From Bacteroidales bacterium (lineage in GTDB: Bacteria; Bacteroidota; Bacteroidia; Bacteroidales; UBA932): a DNA stretch of 52,429 nt. The notes under the pieces were generated by a model, which was not told the origin of the DNA, did not search any database, and worked only from the letters and a program-made list of their open reading frames with translations. Shown one piece after another: positions 8,583 through 18,632 of the stretch. Numbering within the stretch: the stretch's first letter is position 1; every line of letters begins with the position of its first letter. The stretch lies in the NCBI GenBank assembly GCA_024693285.1, contig JAILLE010000028.1:1-52429 (forward strand). The letters run 5' to 3'. Made by a program: the position numbers and the translations under genes.

Positions 8583-11500
8583 ATGCCTACTTTCAATAAT
8601 AAAGAAAACAAGGTAAAGAGCAATTTCTCCAGGATCAGCATTTCCCTGGCCTCACCTGAGGACATCAGCGCGAGGTCTTGCGGAGAGGTCTTGAAGCCGG
8701 AGACCGTCAATTACAGGACATACAAGCCTGAGAGGGACGGTCTGTTCTGCGAGAAGATCTTCGGGCCTACCAAGGACTACGAGTGCTACTGCGGGAAATA
8801 CAAGAGGATCCGCTACCGCGGAATCGTCTGCGACAGGTGCGGTGTCGAAGTCACAGAGAAAAAGGTCCGCAGGGAAAGGATGGGACATATCTCCCTCACT
8901 GTCCCCGTGGCCCACATCTGGTACTTCAAGTCCGCTCCCAACAAGATTTCCGCCCTTCTCGGACTTCCTGCCAAGAAACTCGAATCCGTTATCTACTACG
9001 AGAAGTACATCGTCGTCAGTCCTGGCCAGACCGGCATAGAGAAGATGGAGCTCCTCTCCGAGGATGAATATCTCGACCAGCTCGCCAAATTCCCCGACAA
9101 CAACAACTTGCCTGACGGGGATCCCGACAAGTTCGTGGCCAAGATGGGTGCCGAGGGCATCTATGACCTGCTTAAGCAGATCGATGTCGTCGAGCTCTCC
9201 AAGGAGCTGCGCCAGAGCATGTTCACTGAGACTTCCCAGCAGAGGAAGACTGAGATTCTGAAGAGGCTCAGCGTCGTCAAGTGGTTCCTCGAGTCGAAGG
9301 ATATCAACCGTCCGGAATGGATGATCATGAAGGTCATCCCCGTCATTCCGCCGGATCTCCGTCCCCTCGTTCCCCTCGATGGCGGCCGTTTCGCCACCAC
9401 CGACCTTAACGACCTGTACCGCAGGGTGATCATCAGGAACAACCGTCTGAAGAAGCTTATCGAGATCAAGGCTCCCGAGGTGATTCTCCGCAACGAGAAG
9501 CGTATGCTCCAGGAAGCTGTCGACTCACTATTCGACAACTCCAAGAAGTCCAGCGCTGTCAAGAGTGAGACCAACAGGGCTCTCAAGTCCCTGTCCGACT
9601 CCCTCAAAGGCAAGCAGGGCCGCTTCCGCCAGAACCTCCTCGGAAAGCGTGTTGACTACTCAGCCCGTTCGGTTATCGTCGTCGGACCTGAGCTTAACAT
9701 GCACGAGTGCGGTCTTCCTAAATTCATGGCCGCTGAGCTCTACAAGCCGTTCATCATCCGCAAGCTGATCGAGCGCGGAATAGTCAAGACTGTCAAGTCA
9801 GCGAAGAAGATCGTCGACAGGAAGGATCCCGTGATCTGGGATATCCTCGAGAACGTCATGAAGGGACACCCGGTTCTCCTGAACCGTGCTCCGACCCTCC
9901 ACAGGCTCGGTATCCAGGCCTTCCAGCCCAGGATGATCGAGGGCAAGGCCATCCAGCTTCACCCTCTGGCCTGTACCGCGTTCAACGCCGACTTCGATGG
10001 TGACCAGATGGCTGTTCACCTCCCGCTCGGCAACGCCGCCATCATGGAGGCCCAACTGCTGATGCTCGGATCCCAGAACATCCTCAACCCGGCCAATGGA
10101 AGCCCTATCACCGTTCCTTCACAGGACATGGTTCTTGGTCTGTACTACATCACCAAGATCAGGCCCGGTGCCAAGGGCGAGGGAATGAACTTCTATGGTC
10201 CTGAGGAGGTCATCGTGGCCTACAATGAGAAGGCTATCGACATGCACGCCAAGATCGGTGTGAGACTCCCTGTGGACAAGCAGGATCCTTCGAAGGGAGA
10301 GCACCTGGTACAGACGACAGCCGGTAGGATTATCGTCAACCAGTATGTTCCTGAGGAGGTTCCCTATGTCAACGAGGTTCTCGGAAAGAAGCCGTTGCGT
10401 AAGATCATCACCGAGGTCATCAAGAACACCGGTGTGACCCGTACGGCCCAGTTCCTCGACGACATCAAGAACCTCGGTTACGACCAGGCTTTCCGCGCGG
10501 GAATATCCTTCAACCTCGGAGATGTCATCATCCCTCAGGAGAAGGCGAATCTCATCGAGCAGGGTTACAAGCAGGTCGAGGAAGTCAAGAACAACTACGC
10601 TATGGGTTTCATCACCAACAACGAGCGTTACAACAAGGTCATCGACCTCTGGACTTCCATCGACAACAGGCTCACCGGCATTGTCGAGAAGCAGATCTCC
10701 GCGGACCAGCAGGGCTTCAACCCGGTCTACATGATGTTGGATTCCGGAGCCCGTGGTTCAACCCAGCAGATCAAGCAGCTCTGCGGAATGCGAGGCCTTA
10801 TGGCAAAGCCGCAGAAGTCCGGTGCCGCTGGAGCTGAGATTATTGAGAACCCGATCATCTCCAACCTGAAGGAGGGAATGACGGTGCTCGAGTACTTCAT
10901 CTCCACCCACGGTGCCCGTAAGGGTTTGGCCGATACCGCTCTTAAGACCGCTGACGCAGGTTACCTCACCCGCCGTCTTGTCGACGTCTCCCATGACGTC
11001 ATCATCACGGAAGAGGACTGCGGCACCCTCAGGGGCCTTATCGCCACCGCTATCAAGAACAAGGATGAGATCGTCGAGTCCCTCGGTGAGAGGATTCTCG
11101 GACGTACCTCTGTCCACGATATCTTCAACCCTCTGACAGGCGAGCTCATCATCAAGGCCGGCGAGGAGATCCGCGAGGACACCGCCTCCTTGATCGACTC
11201 CCTCCCCATCGAGCAGGTCGAGATCCGTTCCGTCCTCACTTGCGAGTCCCGCAAGGGAGTCTGCGCCAAGTGCTACGGACGTAACCTCGCCACCAGCAGG
11301 ATGGTTGAGAAGGGTGAGGTCGTCGGTGTCATCGCCGCCCAGTCCATCGGTGAGCCTGGTACTCAGCTTACACTGCGTACCTTCCACGTCGGTGGTACGG
11401 CTTCCAGCACCGCCGCCGATTCCTCCATCGAGTCCAAATACGACGGCAAACTCGTATTTGAGGAGCTCAGGACTATCCAGAAAGTCGGAGACGAAGGAGA

Positions 11501-12833
11501 AATCGAGGATATCGTTGTCAGCCGTATGACTGAGGTCAGCATCATAGACGAGAACACAGGTATCACCTATTCCCACTATGATGTGCCTTACGGCTCAAGG
11601 CTCTACTTCAAGGATGGTGACAAGATCAAGAAGGGCGACCTCCTTTGCGAGTGGGATCCCTACAACGCCACGACCATCGTCGAGACTGCCGGTAAGGTCC
11701 AGTACGACAACCTGATCGACGGCGTGACCTACCGCGAGGAGATTTCCGACGTCTTGGCTGTCAATAAGGACAAGGTCATCATCGAAGGCAAAGACAAGAC
11801 CCGCAACCCGTCCATCATCATTGTCGACGCTGAGGGCAACCAGGTCAGGCAGTACAACCTGCCTGTCGGCGCCCACATCCTGCCGAACAACGGTGATGAT
11901 GTCAAGGTCGGTGATGTGATCATCAAGATCCCTCGCGCTATCGGTAAGTCAAGCGATATCACCGGTGGTCTGCCTAGGGTCACGGAGCTCTTCGAAGCCA
12001 GGACCCCTTCTGCCCCCGCTATCCTTTCCGAAATCAACGGAGAGGTTCTCATGGGCAAGGTCAAGAGGGGCAACCGCGAGATCATCGTCAAAAACAAGGC
12101 TGGTGTTGAGAAGCACTACCTCGTGCCCACATCCAAGCAGATCCTCGTCCAGGAGAATGACTACGTCAAGGCCGGCAGCAAGCTGTCCGACGGAGGTACC
12201 TCTCCTACCGACATCCTCAATATCCTCGGACCTGTCAAGGCCCAGGACTACATTGTCAACGAGGTACAGGCGGTCTACCGTCTGCAGGGTGTGAAGATCA
12301 ACGACAAGCATTTCGAGATCATTGTCAGGCAGATGATGCGCAAGGTCCAGATCACGGATCCCGGCGACACCGAGTTCCTCCAGGAGGAGCTTGTCGACAA
12401 GTGGGAGTTCATGGACACGAACGACAGGATCTTCGGAAAGTCCTTCGTGCTTGATCCGGGCGACAGCCAGAGGTTCATGCAGGGTGACATCGTCGATGCC
12501 CGCGACTTGAGGAACGAGAACGCTTCCCTCGAGCGCCAGGGTCTGAAGATGATGACTGCCCGCGATGCGAAACCCGCCACCTCGAAGCTTGTGCTCCAGG
12601 GTATCACAAGGGCTGCTCTCCGCACCAACAGCTTCATTTCCGCCGCCTCCTTCCAGGAGACCACCAAGGTGCTCAGCGAGGCCGCCATCCGTGGCCGCGT
12701 AGATAACCTAGAAGGCCTGAAGGAGAACGTCATCTGCGGTCATCTCATTCCGGCCGGTACCGGTCAGAAGGAGTTCCAGGACATCCTGGTCGGCCGCAAG
12801 GACGAGTACGAGGCAGAGATGAACGAACTCTAA
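8583..12833 (+). CDS. rpoC: DNA-directed RNA polymerase subunit beta'
   Basis: This is the catalytic beta' subunit. The 1416 residues include the N-terminal zinc-binding cysteines (CYCG at 68-71 and CDRC shortly after), the catalytic NADFDGDQ at residues 468-475 that coordinates Mg2+, and the second zinc site [14 protein letters not shown] from residue 887. It ends the operon and is followed by a strong terminator. Confidence 0.98.
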   Translation: MPTFNNKENKVKSNFSRISISLASPEDISARSCGEVLKPETVNYRTYKPERDGLFCEKIFGPTKDYECYCGKYKRIRYRGIVCDRCGVEVTEKKVRRERMGHISLTVPVAHIWYFKSAPNKISALLGLPAKKLESVIYYEKYIVVSPGQTGIEKMELLSEDEYLDQLAKFPDNNNLPDGDPDKFVAKMGAEGIYDLLKQIDVVELSKELRQSMFTETSQQRKTEILKRLSVVKWFLESKDINRPEWMIMKVIPVIPPDLRPLVPLDGGRFATTDLNDLYRRVIIRNNRLKKLIEIKAPEVILRNEKRMLQEAVDSLFDNSKKSSAVKSETNRALKSLSDSLKGKQGRFRQNLLGKRVDYSARSVIVVGPELNMHECGLPKFMAAELYKPFIIRKLIERGIVKTVKSAKKIVDRKDPVIWDILENVMKGHPVLLNRAPTLHRLGIQAFQPRMIEGKAIQLHPLACTAFNADFDGDQMAVHLPLGNAAIMEAQLLMLGSQNILNPANGSPITVPSQDMVLGLYYITKIRPGAKGEGMNFYGPEEVIVAYNEKAIDMHAKIGVRLPVDKQDPSKGEHLVQTTAGRIIVNQYVPEEVPYVNEVLGKKPLRKIITEVIKNTGVTRTAQFLDDIKNLGYDQAFRAGISFNLGDVIIPQEKANLIEQGYKQVEEVKNNYAMGFITNNERYNKVIDLWTSIDNRLTGIVEKQISADQQGFNPVYMMLDSGARGSTQQIKQLCGMRGLMAKPQKSGAAGAEIIENPIISNLKEGMTVLEYFISTHGARKGLADTALKTADAGYLTRRLVDVSHDVIITEEDCGTLRGLIATAIKNKDEIVESLGERILGRTSVHDIFNPLTGELIIKAGEEIREDTASLIDSLPIEQVEIRSVLTCESRKGVCAKCYGRNLATSRMVEKGEVVGVIAAQSIGEPGTQLTLRTFHVGGTASSTAADSSIESKYDGKLVFEELRTIQKVGDEGEIEDIVVSRMTEVSIIDENTGITYSHYDVPYGSRLYFKDGDKIKKGDLLCEWDPYNATTIVETAGKVQYDNLIDGVTYREEISDVLAVNKDKVIIEGKDKTRNPSIIIVDAEGNQVRQYNLPVGAHILPNNGDDVKVGDVIIKIPRAIGKSSDITGGLPRVTELFEARTPSAPAILSEINGEVLMGKVKRGNREIIVKNKAGVEKHYLVPTSKQILVQENDYVKAGSKLSDGGTSPTDILNILGPVKAQDYIVNEVQAVYRLQGVKINDKHFEIIVRQMMRKVQITDPGDTEFLQEELVDKWEFMDTNDRIFGKSFVLDPGDSQRFMQGDIVDARDLRNENASLERQGLKMMTARDAKPATSKLVLQGITRAALRTNSFISAASFQETTKVLSEAAIRGRVDNLEGLKENVICGHLIPAGTGQKEFQDILVGRKDEYEAEMNEL

Positions 12834-12869
12834 AAGCCGTTCGCTGAAGAAAAACGGCGTTTCGTTGAA

Positions 12870-12905
12870 AAGGCCATGAGCGGGATCGTTCATGGCCTTA
12901 TTTTT
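12870..12905 (+). terminator. Intrinsic terminator after rpoC
   Basis: AAGGCCATGA (12870-12879) pairs with TCATGGCCTT (12890-12899); the stem extends inward by a G-U and a C-G pair. It is followed by ATTTTT. It ends the ribosomal protein-polymerase operon 37 bases before the next gene. Confidence 0.85.
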
Positions 12906-12942
12906 ATAATACTGGTTTTCATCTATTAAAATAACATATATC

Positions 12943-15774
12943 ATGAAAGCCAGAATAATCCTCCGGACAGTCTTGGCACTGTCAGTCTCTCTGTTCATCC
13001 AGAGCTGCATGGGCGACGAGATACTCCTAACCGATGAAGAGATCGGGGGCGGAAACGAATCAACAGAACAGATAGATCCGGCGCTCTCTTGGAGCGCCTC
13101 GACATGCAAGGCCACTCTGGGAGCCGAGAACAGCTTTCCAACGCTGACAAACAAATACAGTGTCCCTGTCAGCTTCGCTTCCTCAGAAAAAACCGTTGCC
13201 ACGATCGACTCTGACGGCACCGTCACCCTTGTGGCGGCAGGGACCACAACTATCTCGGCATCATCATCTGAGACAGACACTTATGAAGCCTCCAGCGCAG
13301 CATATACACTGACCGTGATCAAGAATGCGGAAGGCATCGCATGGTCGGCCGACAGTTGCGTTGTGACGATTGGAGGGGAGAACACTTTCCCTACCTTGAG
13401 CAACCCGGGGGAGCAGGCGGTCACATACTCGTCCAGCAACGAGAATGTCGCCACGATAAGCTCCGACGGCACCATCACCCTTGTGGCGGCAGGGACCACT
13501 ACCATCACCGCCACTTCAGAGGATAACGGCACCTTTGAAGGATCAAGTGTGTTCTACACATTGGAAGTGACAGGGGAAGATTCTGACAGAAAGAGCGCCG
13601 GACTCTCCTGGTCAGCATCAACATGTACAGCCATCATGGCATCCGAAAACGAGTTCCCGACACTCAACAATCCGAACGGCCTGGAAGTGGGTTTCACATC
13701 ATCCAGTTCCTCCGTAGCCACGATAAACGAGGAAGGAGAAGTGACTCTTGTAGGAGAGGGAACAGTTACTATCTCAGCCACTTCTGAGGCAAATGACGAA
13801 TATTCGGCCGGCAGCGCATCATACATGTTGAAGGTTGTGAAATGTCCGGTCAGCGTGGCGTGGTCGGAAAGCAGTTTCACGGCCATCCTTGAAGACTCGA
13901 ATGCATTCCCGGAACTGACCGTCAGTCCCGAGATAATAGGTCAGTCAATCAGCTATGCGTCCTCCAACACTTCCTCGGCCACAATTGACTCGGAAGGCAA
14001 CATAATCCTGAAAGGAACCGGAACAACCACTATCTCAGCTACTTTCGCCGGGAATGACACCTACAAGGCAGCTTCAGCGTCGTTCACTCTTGTCGTGACA
14101 AGTAGCACTGATGAGGGAGCCGGATCGTTCACATATGCCTCGACCGGAGACACATCCTCTGACGATGACATCTCCAACACGACCTTCACGAGATTGATAA
14201 CAATAACATATTCAGGAACTTCCGTCACTGTGACAGGGGACTATTACGGCTATGTGACCACAAGCGGAGCTGCTGTCACCGTCAACAACACAGGCACGGA
14301 AAATATCATCTACAAACTGACCGGCACCAGCACCAACGGAAGTTTCAAGCTCTACAGCTCCAAGAAACAGGCAATCCTTCTGAACGGGCTGACCCTCACC
14401 AATCCAAGCGGAGCCGCCATCAACAACCAGAGCGGCAAGCGCACTTTCGTGATGATCGAAGGTTCCAACACCTTGGCCGACGGATCCTCCGCAGCCTATT
14501 CCACCTCGGACGACGAGGACATGAAGGCCGTGATCTTCAGCGAGGGACAGCTCATTTTCAGCGGAAGCGGCTCCCTAAACGTGAACGCCTCCAACAAGCA
14601 GGGCAAATCCGCCATCGTGTCCGACGACTATGTACGTTTCATGGCAAGTCCAACAGTGACAGTCACTTCCGGAAGCTCAGCCGGCCACGGAATCCGGGGC
14701 AAAGAATACGTCCAACTCTCTGATGGAGAGCTCACGGTCTCGACTTCAGCCGCAATGAAGAAAGGCATCGGTTCCGACGACTATGTTCTTGTCGAGGGCG
14801 GAACCACCACCATAAATGTCAGTGGCGGAGTGGCTTACGACAGCGATGACGCCGAATACAAGGGTACTGCCGGAATCAAGGCCGACAACTACTTCGCGAT
14901 GACCGGAGGCTCGGTAACAATAAAGAATACCGGAGCAGGCGGCAAGGGCGTCAGCGCGGGAAGTTACGATTACGACGAGACCAGCCACACCCTCTCCGAC
15001 AGCTACATCTCCGGCGGAACCCTGAAGATCACGACCACCGGCAGCGAGTCCAACGATGTGTCTTCCAAGGGAATAAAGATCGGTTATAAGGAAAAGTCAG
15101 GCAATAAATATGTCTATGCCGGCAACCTTATTATCAGCGGGGGATCGGTCGTGGTCAATGTCTCCAAGAGCGAGGGCATTGAGGCGAAGGGTAACCTTAC
15201 CTTTAATGGAGGAGAGACATATTCATATTCAACCGCCGACGACGCCATCAACTGCCAGGGAGAGCTTAATGTCAACAATGGGTTTGTCTACGCCCACTCC
15301 ACGCAGAATGACGCCATGGACTCCAACGGCAACATGAAGCTTAACGGAGGATATGTGTTCGCCGTAACCACCAAGGGACAGCCGGAGGTCGCGCTTGACG
15401 CCAACACCGAGAGCGGCTATAAGCTTTACATCAACAGCGGAGCCACAGTAGTGGCCTACGGAGGCCTTGAGAATGGCTACTCGGCCTCACAGACGGTCTA
15501 CAGCATGAGCTGCACGGCCGGCTCTTGGAACGCCCTGCATAACGGCAGCGCCTTCATCGCGGCCTTCAAAGCCCCGTCGGGAGTCTCAACCGTCGCTGTT
15601 TCAGCGCCTTCCCTCAAGTCGGCGTATAAAGGTGCGAGCGTCAGCGGATCCACTCTCTGCAACGGTATTTGGGCCACCTCAGGAATATCCGGAGGATCCA
15701 CCTCAAGTCTCGGCACCTACTCCGGAGGAATGGGTGGCGGAGGCGGCATGGGAGGCCCTGGCGGAGGATGGTAG
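12943..15774 (+). CDS. Lipoprotein with four Ig-like repeats and a Cthe_2159-type carbohydrate-binding beta-helix
   Basis: The 943-residue protein begins with a lipoprotein signal (FIQSC, acylated Cys22) followed by an acidic MGDE segment of the kind linked to surface export in Bacteroidota. Four BIG2-like Ig repeats start near residues 47, 131, 220 and 304 (each with W-S near the start, VATI and TTTI motifs). From about residue 396 to 925 the sequence is a repetitive Gly/Ser/Asn/Thr-rich beta-helix that matches the Cthe_2159 carbohydrate-binding family (formerly DUF4353), with repeated DDAI/NDAMDSN segments. The C-terminus is glycine rich. The family member Cthe_2159 binds cellulose and pectin-like polymers; binding here is inferred. 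A shorter paralog lies at 18633-19940, and the VTC/DUF4956 pair lies between them. Confidence 0.85.
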   Translation: MKARIILRTVLALSVSLFIQSCMGDEILLTDEEIGGGNESTEQIDPALSWSASTCKATLGAENSFPTLTNKYSVPVSFASSEKTVATIDSDGTVTLVAAGTTTISASSSETDTYEASSAAYTLTVIKNAEGIAWSADSCVVTIGGENTFPTLSNPGEQAVTYSSSNENVATISSDGTITLVAAGTTTITATSEDNGTFEGSSVFYTLEVTGEDSDRKSAGLSWSASTCTAIMASENEFPTLNNPNGLEVGFTSSSSSVATINEEGEVTLVGEGTVTISATSEANDEYSAGSASYMLKVVKCPVSVAWSESSFTAILEDSNAFPELTVSPEIIGQSISYASSNTSSATIDSEGNIILKGTGTTTISATFAGNDTYKAASASFTLVVTSSTDEGAGSFTYASTGDTSSDDDISNTTFTRLITITYSGTSVTVTGDYYGYVTTSGAAVTVNNTGTENIIYKLTGTSTNGSFKLYSSKKQAILLNGLTLTNPSGAAINNQSGKRTFVMIEGSNTLADGSSAAYSTSDDEDMKAVIFSEGQLIFSGSGSLNVNASNKQGKSAIVSDDYVRFMASPTVTVTSGSSAGHGIRGKEYVQLSDGELTVSTSAAMKKGIGSDDYVLVEGGTTTINVSGGVAYDSDDAEYKGTAGIKADNYFAMTGGSVTIKNTGAGGKGVSAGSYDYDETSHTLSDSYISGGTLKITTTGSESNDVSSKGIKIGYKEKSGNKYVYAGNLIISGGSVVVNVSKSEGIEAKGNLTFNGGETYSYSTADDAINCQGELNVNNGFVYAHSTQNDAMDSNGNMKLNGGYVFAVTTKGQPEVALDANTESGYKLYINSGATVVAYGGLENGYSASQTVYSMSCTAGSWNALHNGSAFIAAFKAPSGVSTVAVSAPSLKSAYKGASVSGSTLCNGIWATSGISGGSTSSLGTYSGGMGGGGGMGGPGGGW
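13213..13247 (+). repeat. Intragenic direct repeat, copy 1
   Basis: This 35-base segment of the first Ig-like repeat is matched at 34 of 35 positions by 13465-13499, 252 bases (84 codons) downstream. Identity at DNA level is far higher than between the other Ig repeats and points to recent duplication or gene conversion. Confidence 0.8.
13465..13499 (+). repeat. Intragenic direct repeat, copy 2
   Basis: This is the second copy of the 35-base segment at 13213-13247, differing by one G-to-A change. It lies in the second Ig-like repeat at the equivalent position. Confidence 0.8.
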
Positions 15775-15814
15775 ATCCTAATAGCTTCCGGAAATAATTA
15801 AAATACAGAAAGTT

Positions 15815-16237
15815 ATGAAAAAGAATATATTAACCGCACTGACCCTTCTGCTCGCCTGCCTTGCAATGGCGGCTCAGAACACTCCGTCCGCGGAAACGAC
15901 CAAGATTGACAAGAAGAACCTTGTCGTCAAGGAATGGAACGCCAACGCCAAGGGTGCCAGGACCCTGGACCATACGACAGTCTACTCCCCGGAAGGGAAA
16001 AAGATCGAGGAGACCGAATATGACTACGCCGGAAAGCAGAAATGGCGCAAGCGTTTTGAGTGGGGTGCGAACGGAGTCATGACAAGAGAACTCCTCTACG
16101 ACGAGAGGAACAAGCTCGTCAACTACAAGAAGTTCGAATTCAATGAGTTTGGTAAACGTAAAGTACAGTACACGTACGACCCGAAAGGAAAACTGATCTC
16201 CACGAAAACTTACGAATACATCACCAAAGATGCTTGA
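15815..16237 (+). CDS. Small secreted protein with YD/MORN-like repeats
   Basis: The 140-residue product has a Sec signal peptide (MKKNILTALTLLLACLAMAA, cleaved near residue 20). The mature part contains four or five short units of the type YDxxGKxxxxxxFE with aromatic residues at regular spacing, similar to YD or MORN-type beta-hairpin repeats. I do not recognise a named family with certainty. Its last 8 bases overlap the start of the VTC-domain gene (ATG at 16230), so translation of the two is probably coupled and the protein likely works with the VTC/DUF4956 pair in the periplasm or at the outer membrane. Confidence 0.8.
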   Translation: MKKNILTALTLLLACLAMAAQNTPSAETTKIDKKNLVVKEWNANAKGARTLDHTTVYSPEGKKIEETEYDYAGKQKWRKRFEWGANGVMTRELLYDERNKLVNYKKFEFNEFGKRKVQYTYDPKGKLISTKTYEYITKDA

Positions 16238-17003
16238 GTTCCCTCATATATTCGCTCCGATCACCCTTGAGGAGATGGACTCGATCAAGCTGATGAACCG
16301 CATCGACTCGAAGTACCTCACGGACGAGACCACCCTCGTCCGGGTACTCGGGGACGCTGCCAAGGCCGGCTACCGGGCACTGGAGACGGAAGGAACCCAG
16401 ATCAGTCCTTACAACTCGATTTATTTCGACACTCCGGGACTGAAAACCTTTCTGGACCACCACAACCGCCGTCTCAAAAGGCAGAAGGTCCGGACAAGGG
16501 TCTACCTCAACTCCGGTGCCGCCTTCCTCGAGATCAAGCGGAAGAACAACAAGGGACGCACGAAGAAAAAGAGGATGAGTATTCCTCTCGAAGAGATGGA
16601 CGATTTCTCACGGGACAAAGAAGCCATAGCTTTCCTGGCGGAATATTCCGAATTCACGATCGACCGGCTTTCACCTGTCCTGTCAACCGCTTTCGACCGG
16701 ATCACCCTTGTCAACCCTGCGAAGACCGAGCGATTGACAATAGACACGCATCTGGTATTCAATAATTTCCGCACCGGAAAGAAGACCTCGTTGCTGGACG
16801 CCGTGATCATTGAGCTGAAACAGGACGGCAGAGCCGCGAGCCAGATGAAAGGCATCCTCCTCGACAACAGGGTCAAACCTCTCAGGGTCAGCAAGTACTG
16901 CATAGCGGTGACCCTGACCGACCCCTCAGTTAAAAGCGGGCGCTTCAAAATCAAAGTCCGCGTCATAGAAAAGACGATAAACAAAAAGATTCAAGTGATA
17001 TGA
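16230..17003 (+). CDS. VTC-domain protein (polyphosphate polymerase family)
   Basis: The 257-residue protein is a stand-alone VTC domain. Visible family features are NRIDSKYL (residues 23-30), SIYFDT (about 64-69), the basic strand KVRTRVYL (about 89-96), FLEIKRK (about 102-108), ERLTID (about 168-173) and a late IIELKQ and SKYC. These Arg/Lys/Glu residues line the tunnel in which yeast Vtc4 polymerises ATP-derived phosphate. There is no signal peptide or membrane helix, so the domain is cytoplasmic and probably works with the DUF4956 membrane protein, whose ATG overlaps its stop codon (ATGA). Catalysis of polyphosphate synthesis is inferred from the family only. Confidence 0.85.
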   Translation: MLEFPHIFAPITLEEMDSIKLMNRIDSKYLTDETTLVRVLGDAAKAGYRALETEGTQISPYNSIYFDTPGLKTFLDHHNRRLKRQKVRTRVYLNSGAAFLEIKRKNNKGRTKKKRMSIPLEEMDDFSRDKEAIAFLAEYSEFTIDRLSPVLSTAFDRITLVNPAKTERLTIDTHLVFNNFRTGKKTSLLDAVIIELKQDGRAASQMKGILLDNRVKPLRVSKYCIAVTLTDPSVKSGRFKIKVRVIEKTINKKIQVI

Positions 17004-17767
17004 TTTCAATGCAAGACCTGGGTGAGTTCACCCTTGCGGATGAGGATCTCATGGATGTCCAGTCGATCACGGACGCCATGATGACCACTAGCCAGAGCAT
17101 AACGGAGCTGGCTATCCGTTTCTTCCTGAACCTTGTGGTATGCTGGATCCTGATCCAGTTCTTCTACTACCGCAAGAGTCGCCGCCGTGACTACTATTTC
17201 ACCTTCATGGTGTTCTCCTCGGCGATGCTGATGCTCCTTTACATGATGGGAAACGTCGAGGTCGGAGTCGGCCTGACTCTCGGTCTTTTCGCGATATTCG
17301 GAGTCATCCGATACCGTACCGAGACCGTGCCGATCCGGGAGATGACCTACCTGTTCGTCATCATAGCCCTGGCAGCGATGAACGGACTCGCTCCTGTCTA
17401 CAAACTCGTCGGTGTCGCCACAGACCACGCCCACTACGAATTGTCAGTGGGGACAATAGCGGTCATGCTGATTTCCAACGCATTGGTCGTTTGTCTGATA
17501 TGGGTGCTGGAAAGCCCAAGGCTACTTAAGCACACTTCCACCAAACTTATCCTTTACGACAGGATCGAACTGATAGTCCCCGAGAGGCGGGCTGAACTCA
17601 CGGAAGACCTCGAGAACCGCCTTGGATTAAAGATTGACAACCTCGAGATCGGCCACGTGGACTTCCTCAAGGACGCCGCTTTCATCAAAGTGTATTACAC
17701 CCTCGGAAAGGACCAGACCGCCACGATCGACACCTTGACAAGAGCAAAGGATTTCGTAGAACAGTAA
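17000..17767 (+). CDS. DUF4956 membrane protein
   Basis: The 255-residue protein has about four transmembrane helices between residues 30 and 170 and a soluble C-terminal domain of about 85 residues. The hallmark segment GLFAIFGVIRYRTETVPIRE is at about residues 94-113. Its start codon overlaps the VTC gene stop by 4 bases. The VTC-DUF4956 pairing recurs in many bacteria, which suggests that the membrane protein handles or exports the VTC product, but its function is unknown. Confidence 0.87.
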   Translation: MISMQDLGEFTLADEDLMDVQSITDAMMTTSQSITELAIRFFLNLVVCWILIQFFYYRKSRRRDYYFTFMVFSSAMLMLLYMMGNVEVGVGLTLGLFAIFGVIRYRTETVPIREMTYLFVIIALAAMNGLAPVYKLVGVATDHAHYELSVGTIAVMLISNALVVCLIWVLESPRLLKHTSTKLILYDRIELIVPERRAELTEDLENRLGLKIDNLEIGHVDFLKDAAFIKVYYTLGKDQTATIDTLTRAKDFVEQ

Positions 17768-17771
17768 AGCC

Positions 17772-18569
17772 ATGAGAAAGAGAATAAGCATACTCTGTGT
17801 CCTTCTGACCGCCACTCCCCTCTTATCCCTGGCCCAGGGGACGGACAACGACATGGAGAGCGAGATGGGGGCGAGAGTCTCCCTCTCCGCGGACAAGAGA
17901 ATCAGCAAAGGATTCCATTGGACCATCGACGGTGAAGCCCGTTTGGGAGATAACTTCAGCGATTTTGGGCGCTATCAATTCGGGACGGGACTGACTTATA
18001 AAATCACTCCCTGGCTTAAAGTCGGAGCCGGATATATATTCATGGAAGACAAGAACTCCTCGGATGAGTGGAAACCTCGTCACAGAGCCTATGGCGACGT
18101 GACTTTCAGTTACAAGACAGGTCCATGGAGGTTCGCCGTCAAGGAAAGGCTACAACTGACACACAGGGACGTGAACAACCCTTACCAGAAGACACCTAAC
18201 CTGCTTGCCCTTAAAAGCCGCTTCAAGGTGTCTTACAAGGCCTCCCCGGCACTCACGCCCTACGGCTATATCGAGCTTCGCAACGTGTTCAATGATCCGG
18301 CGTGCTCAGCCACTTGGAACACTTCCTCCCAGACGTATTCCGACTACTCATTCCTCGGATACACAGACACTTACGTCAACCGTCTACGTGGATCTCTCGG
18401 ACTTGATTGGAAACTGGACCAGCATAATGCCTTGGACTTGTTCGTGATGGCAGATTATTGCCGCGACAAGAATATCGACACCAATGCGAAGGGCACGAAA
18501 CTAAAGTCCCTGACTTACGACAGGACTTTCAAAGGCTGGCTCGGCATCGGCTACACTTTCAGTTTCTGA
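17772..18569 (+). CDS. DUF2490 outer-membrane protein
   Basis: The 265-residue product has a signal peptide (cleavage near residue 22, SLAQG) and alternating amphipathic strands ending in aromatic residues, finishing with GYTFSF, typical of an outer-membrane beta-barrel. The sequence matches the DUF2490 family. It begins 4 bases after the DUF4956 gene, so it belongs to the same transcript. Its role is unknown; location suggests it is the outer-membrane part of the VTC/DUF4956 system. Confidence 0.82.
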   Translation: MRKRISILCVLLTATPLLSLAQGTDNDMESEMGARVSLSADKRISKGFHWTIDGEARLGDNFSDFGRYQFGTGLTYKITPWLKVGAGYIFMEDKNSSDEWKPRHRAYGDVTFSYKTGPWRFAVKERLQLTHRDVNNPYQKTPNLLALKSRFKVSYKASPALTPYGYIELRNVFNDPACSATWNTSSQTYSDYSFLGYTDTYVNRLRGSLGLDWKLDQHNALDLFVMADYCRDKNIDTNAKGTKLKSLTYDRTFKGWLGIGYTFSF

Positions 18570-18578
18570 AAAATATGT

Positions 18579-18586
18579 TATATTTG
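18579..18586 (+). promoter_or_regulatory. Promoter -7 element (TATATTTG)
   Basis: A perfect match to the Bacteroidota -7 consensus TAnnTTTG, just after the DUF2490 stop and 46 bases before the next start codon. It would give a leader of about 40 bases and lets the second Ig/beta-helix paralog be transcribed separately. Confidence 0.55.
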
Positions 18587-18632
18587 AAGCCGATGCCTTA
18601 TGCCTTAAAGCCTTGCATGGGACATCAGGCCT

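Noticed and set aside
12836..12858. Second hairpin (GCCGTT/AACGGC) as the rpoC terminator
   Set aside because: The stem is only six pairs with a long loop; the following hairpin at 12870-12905 is far stronger and has the T-tract.
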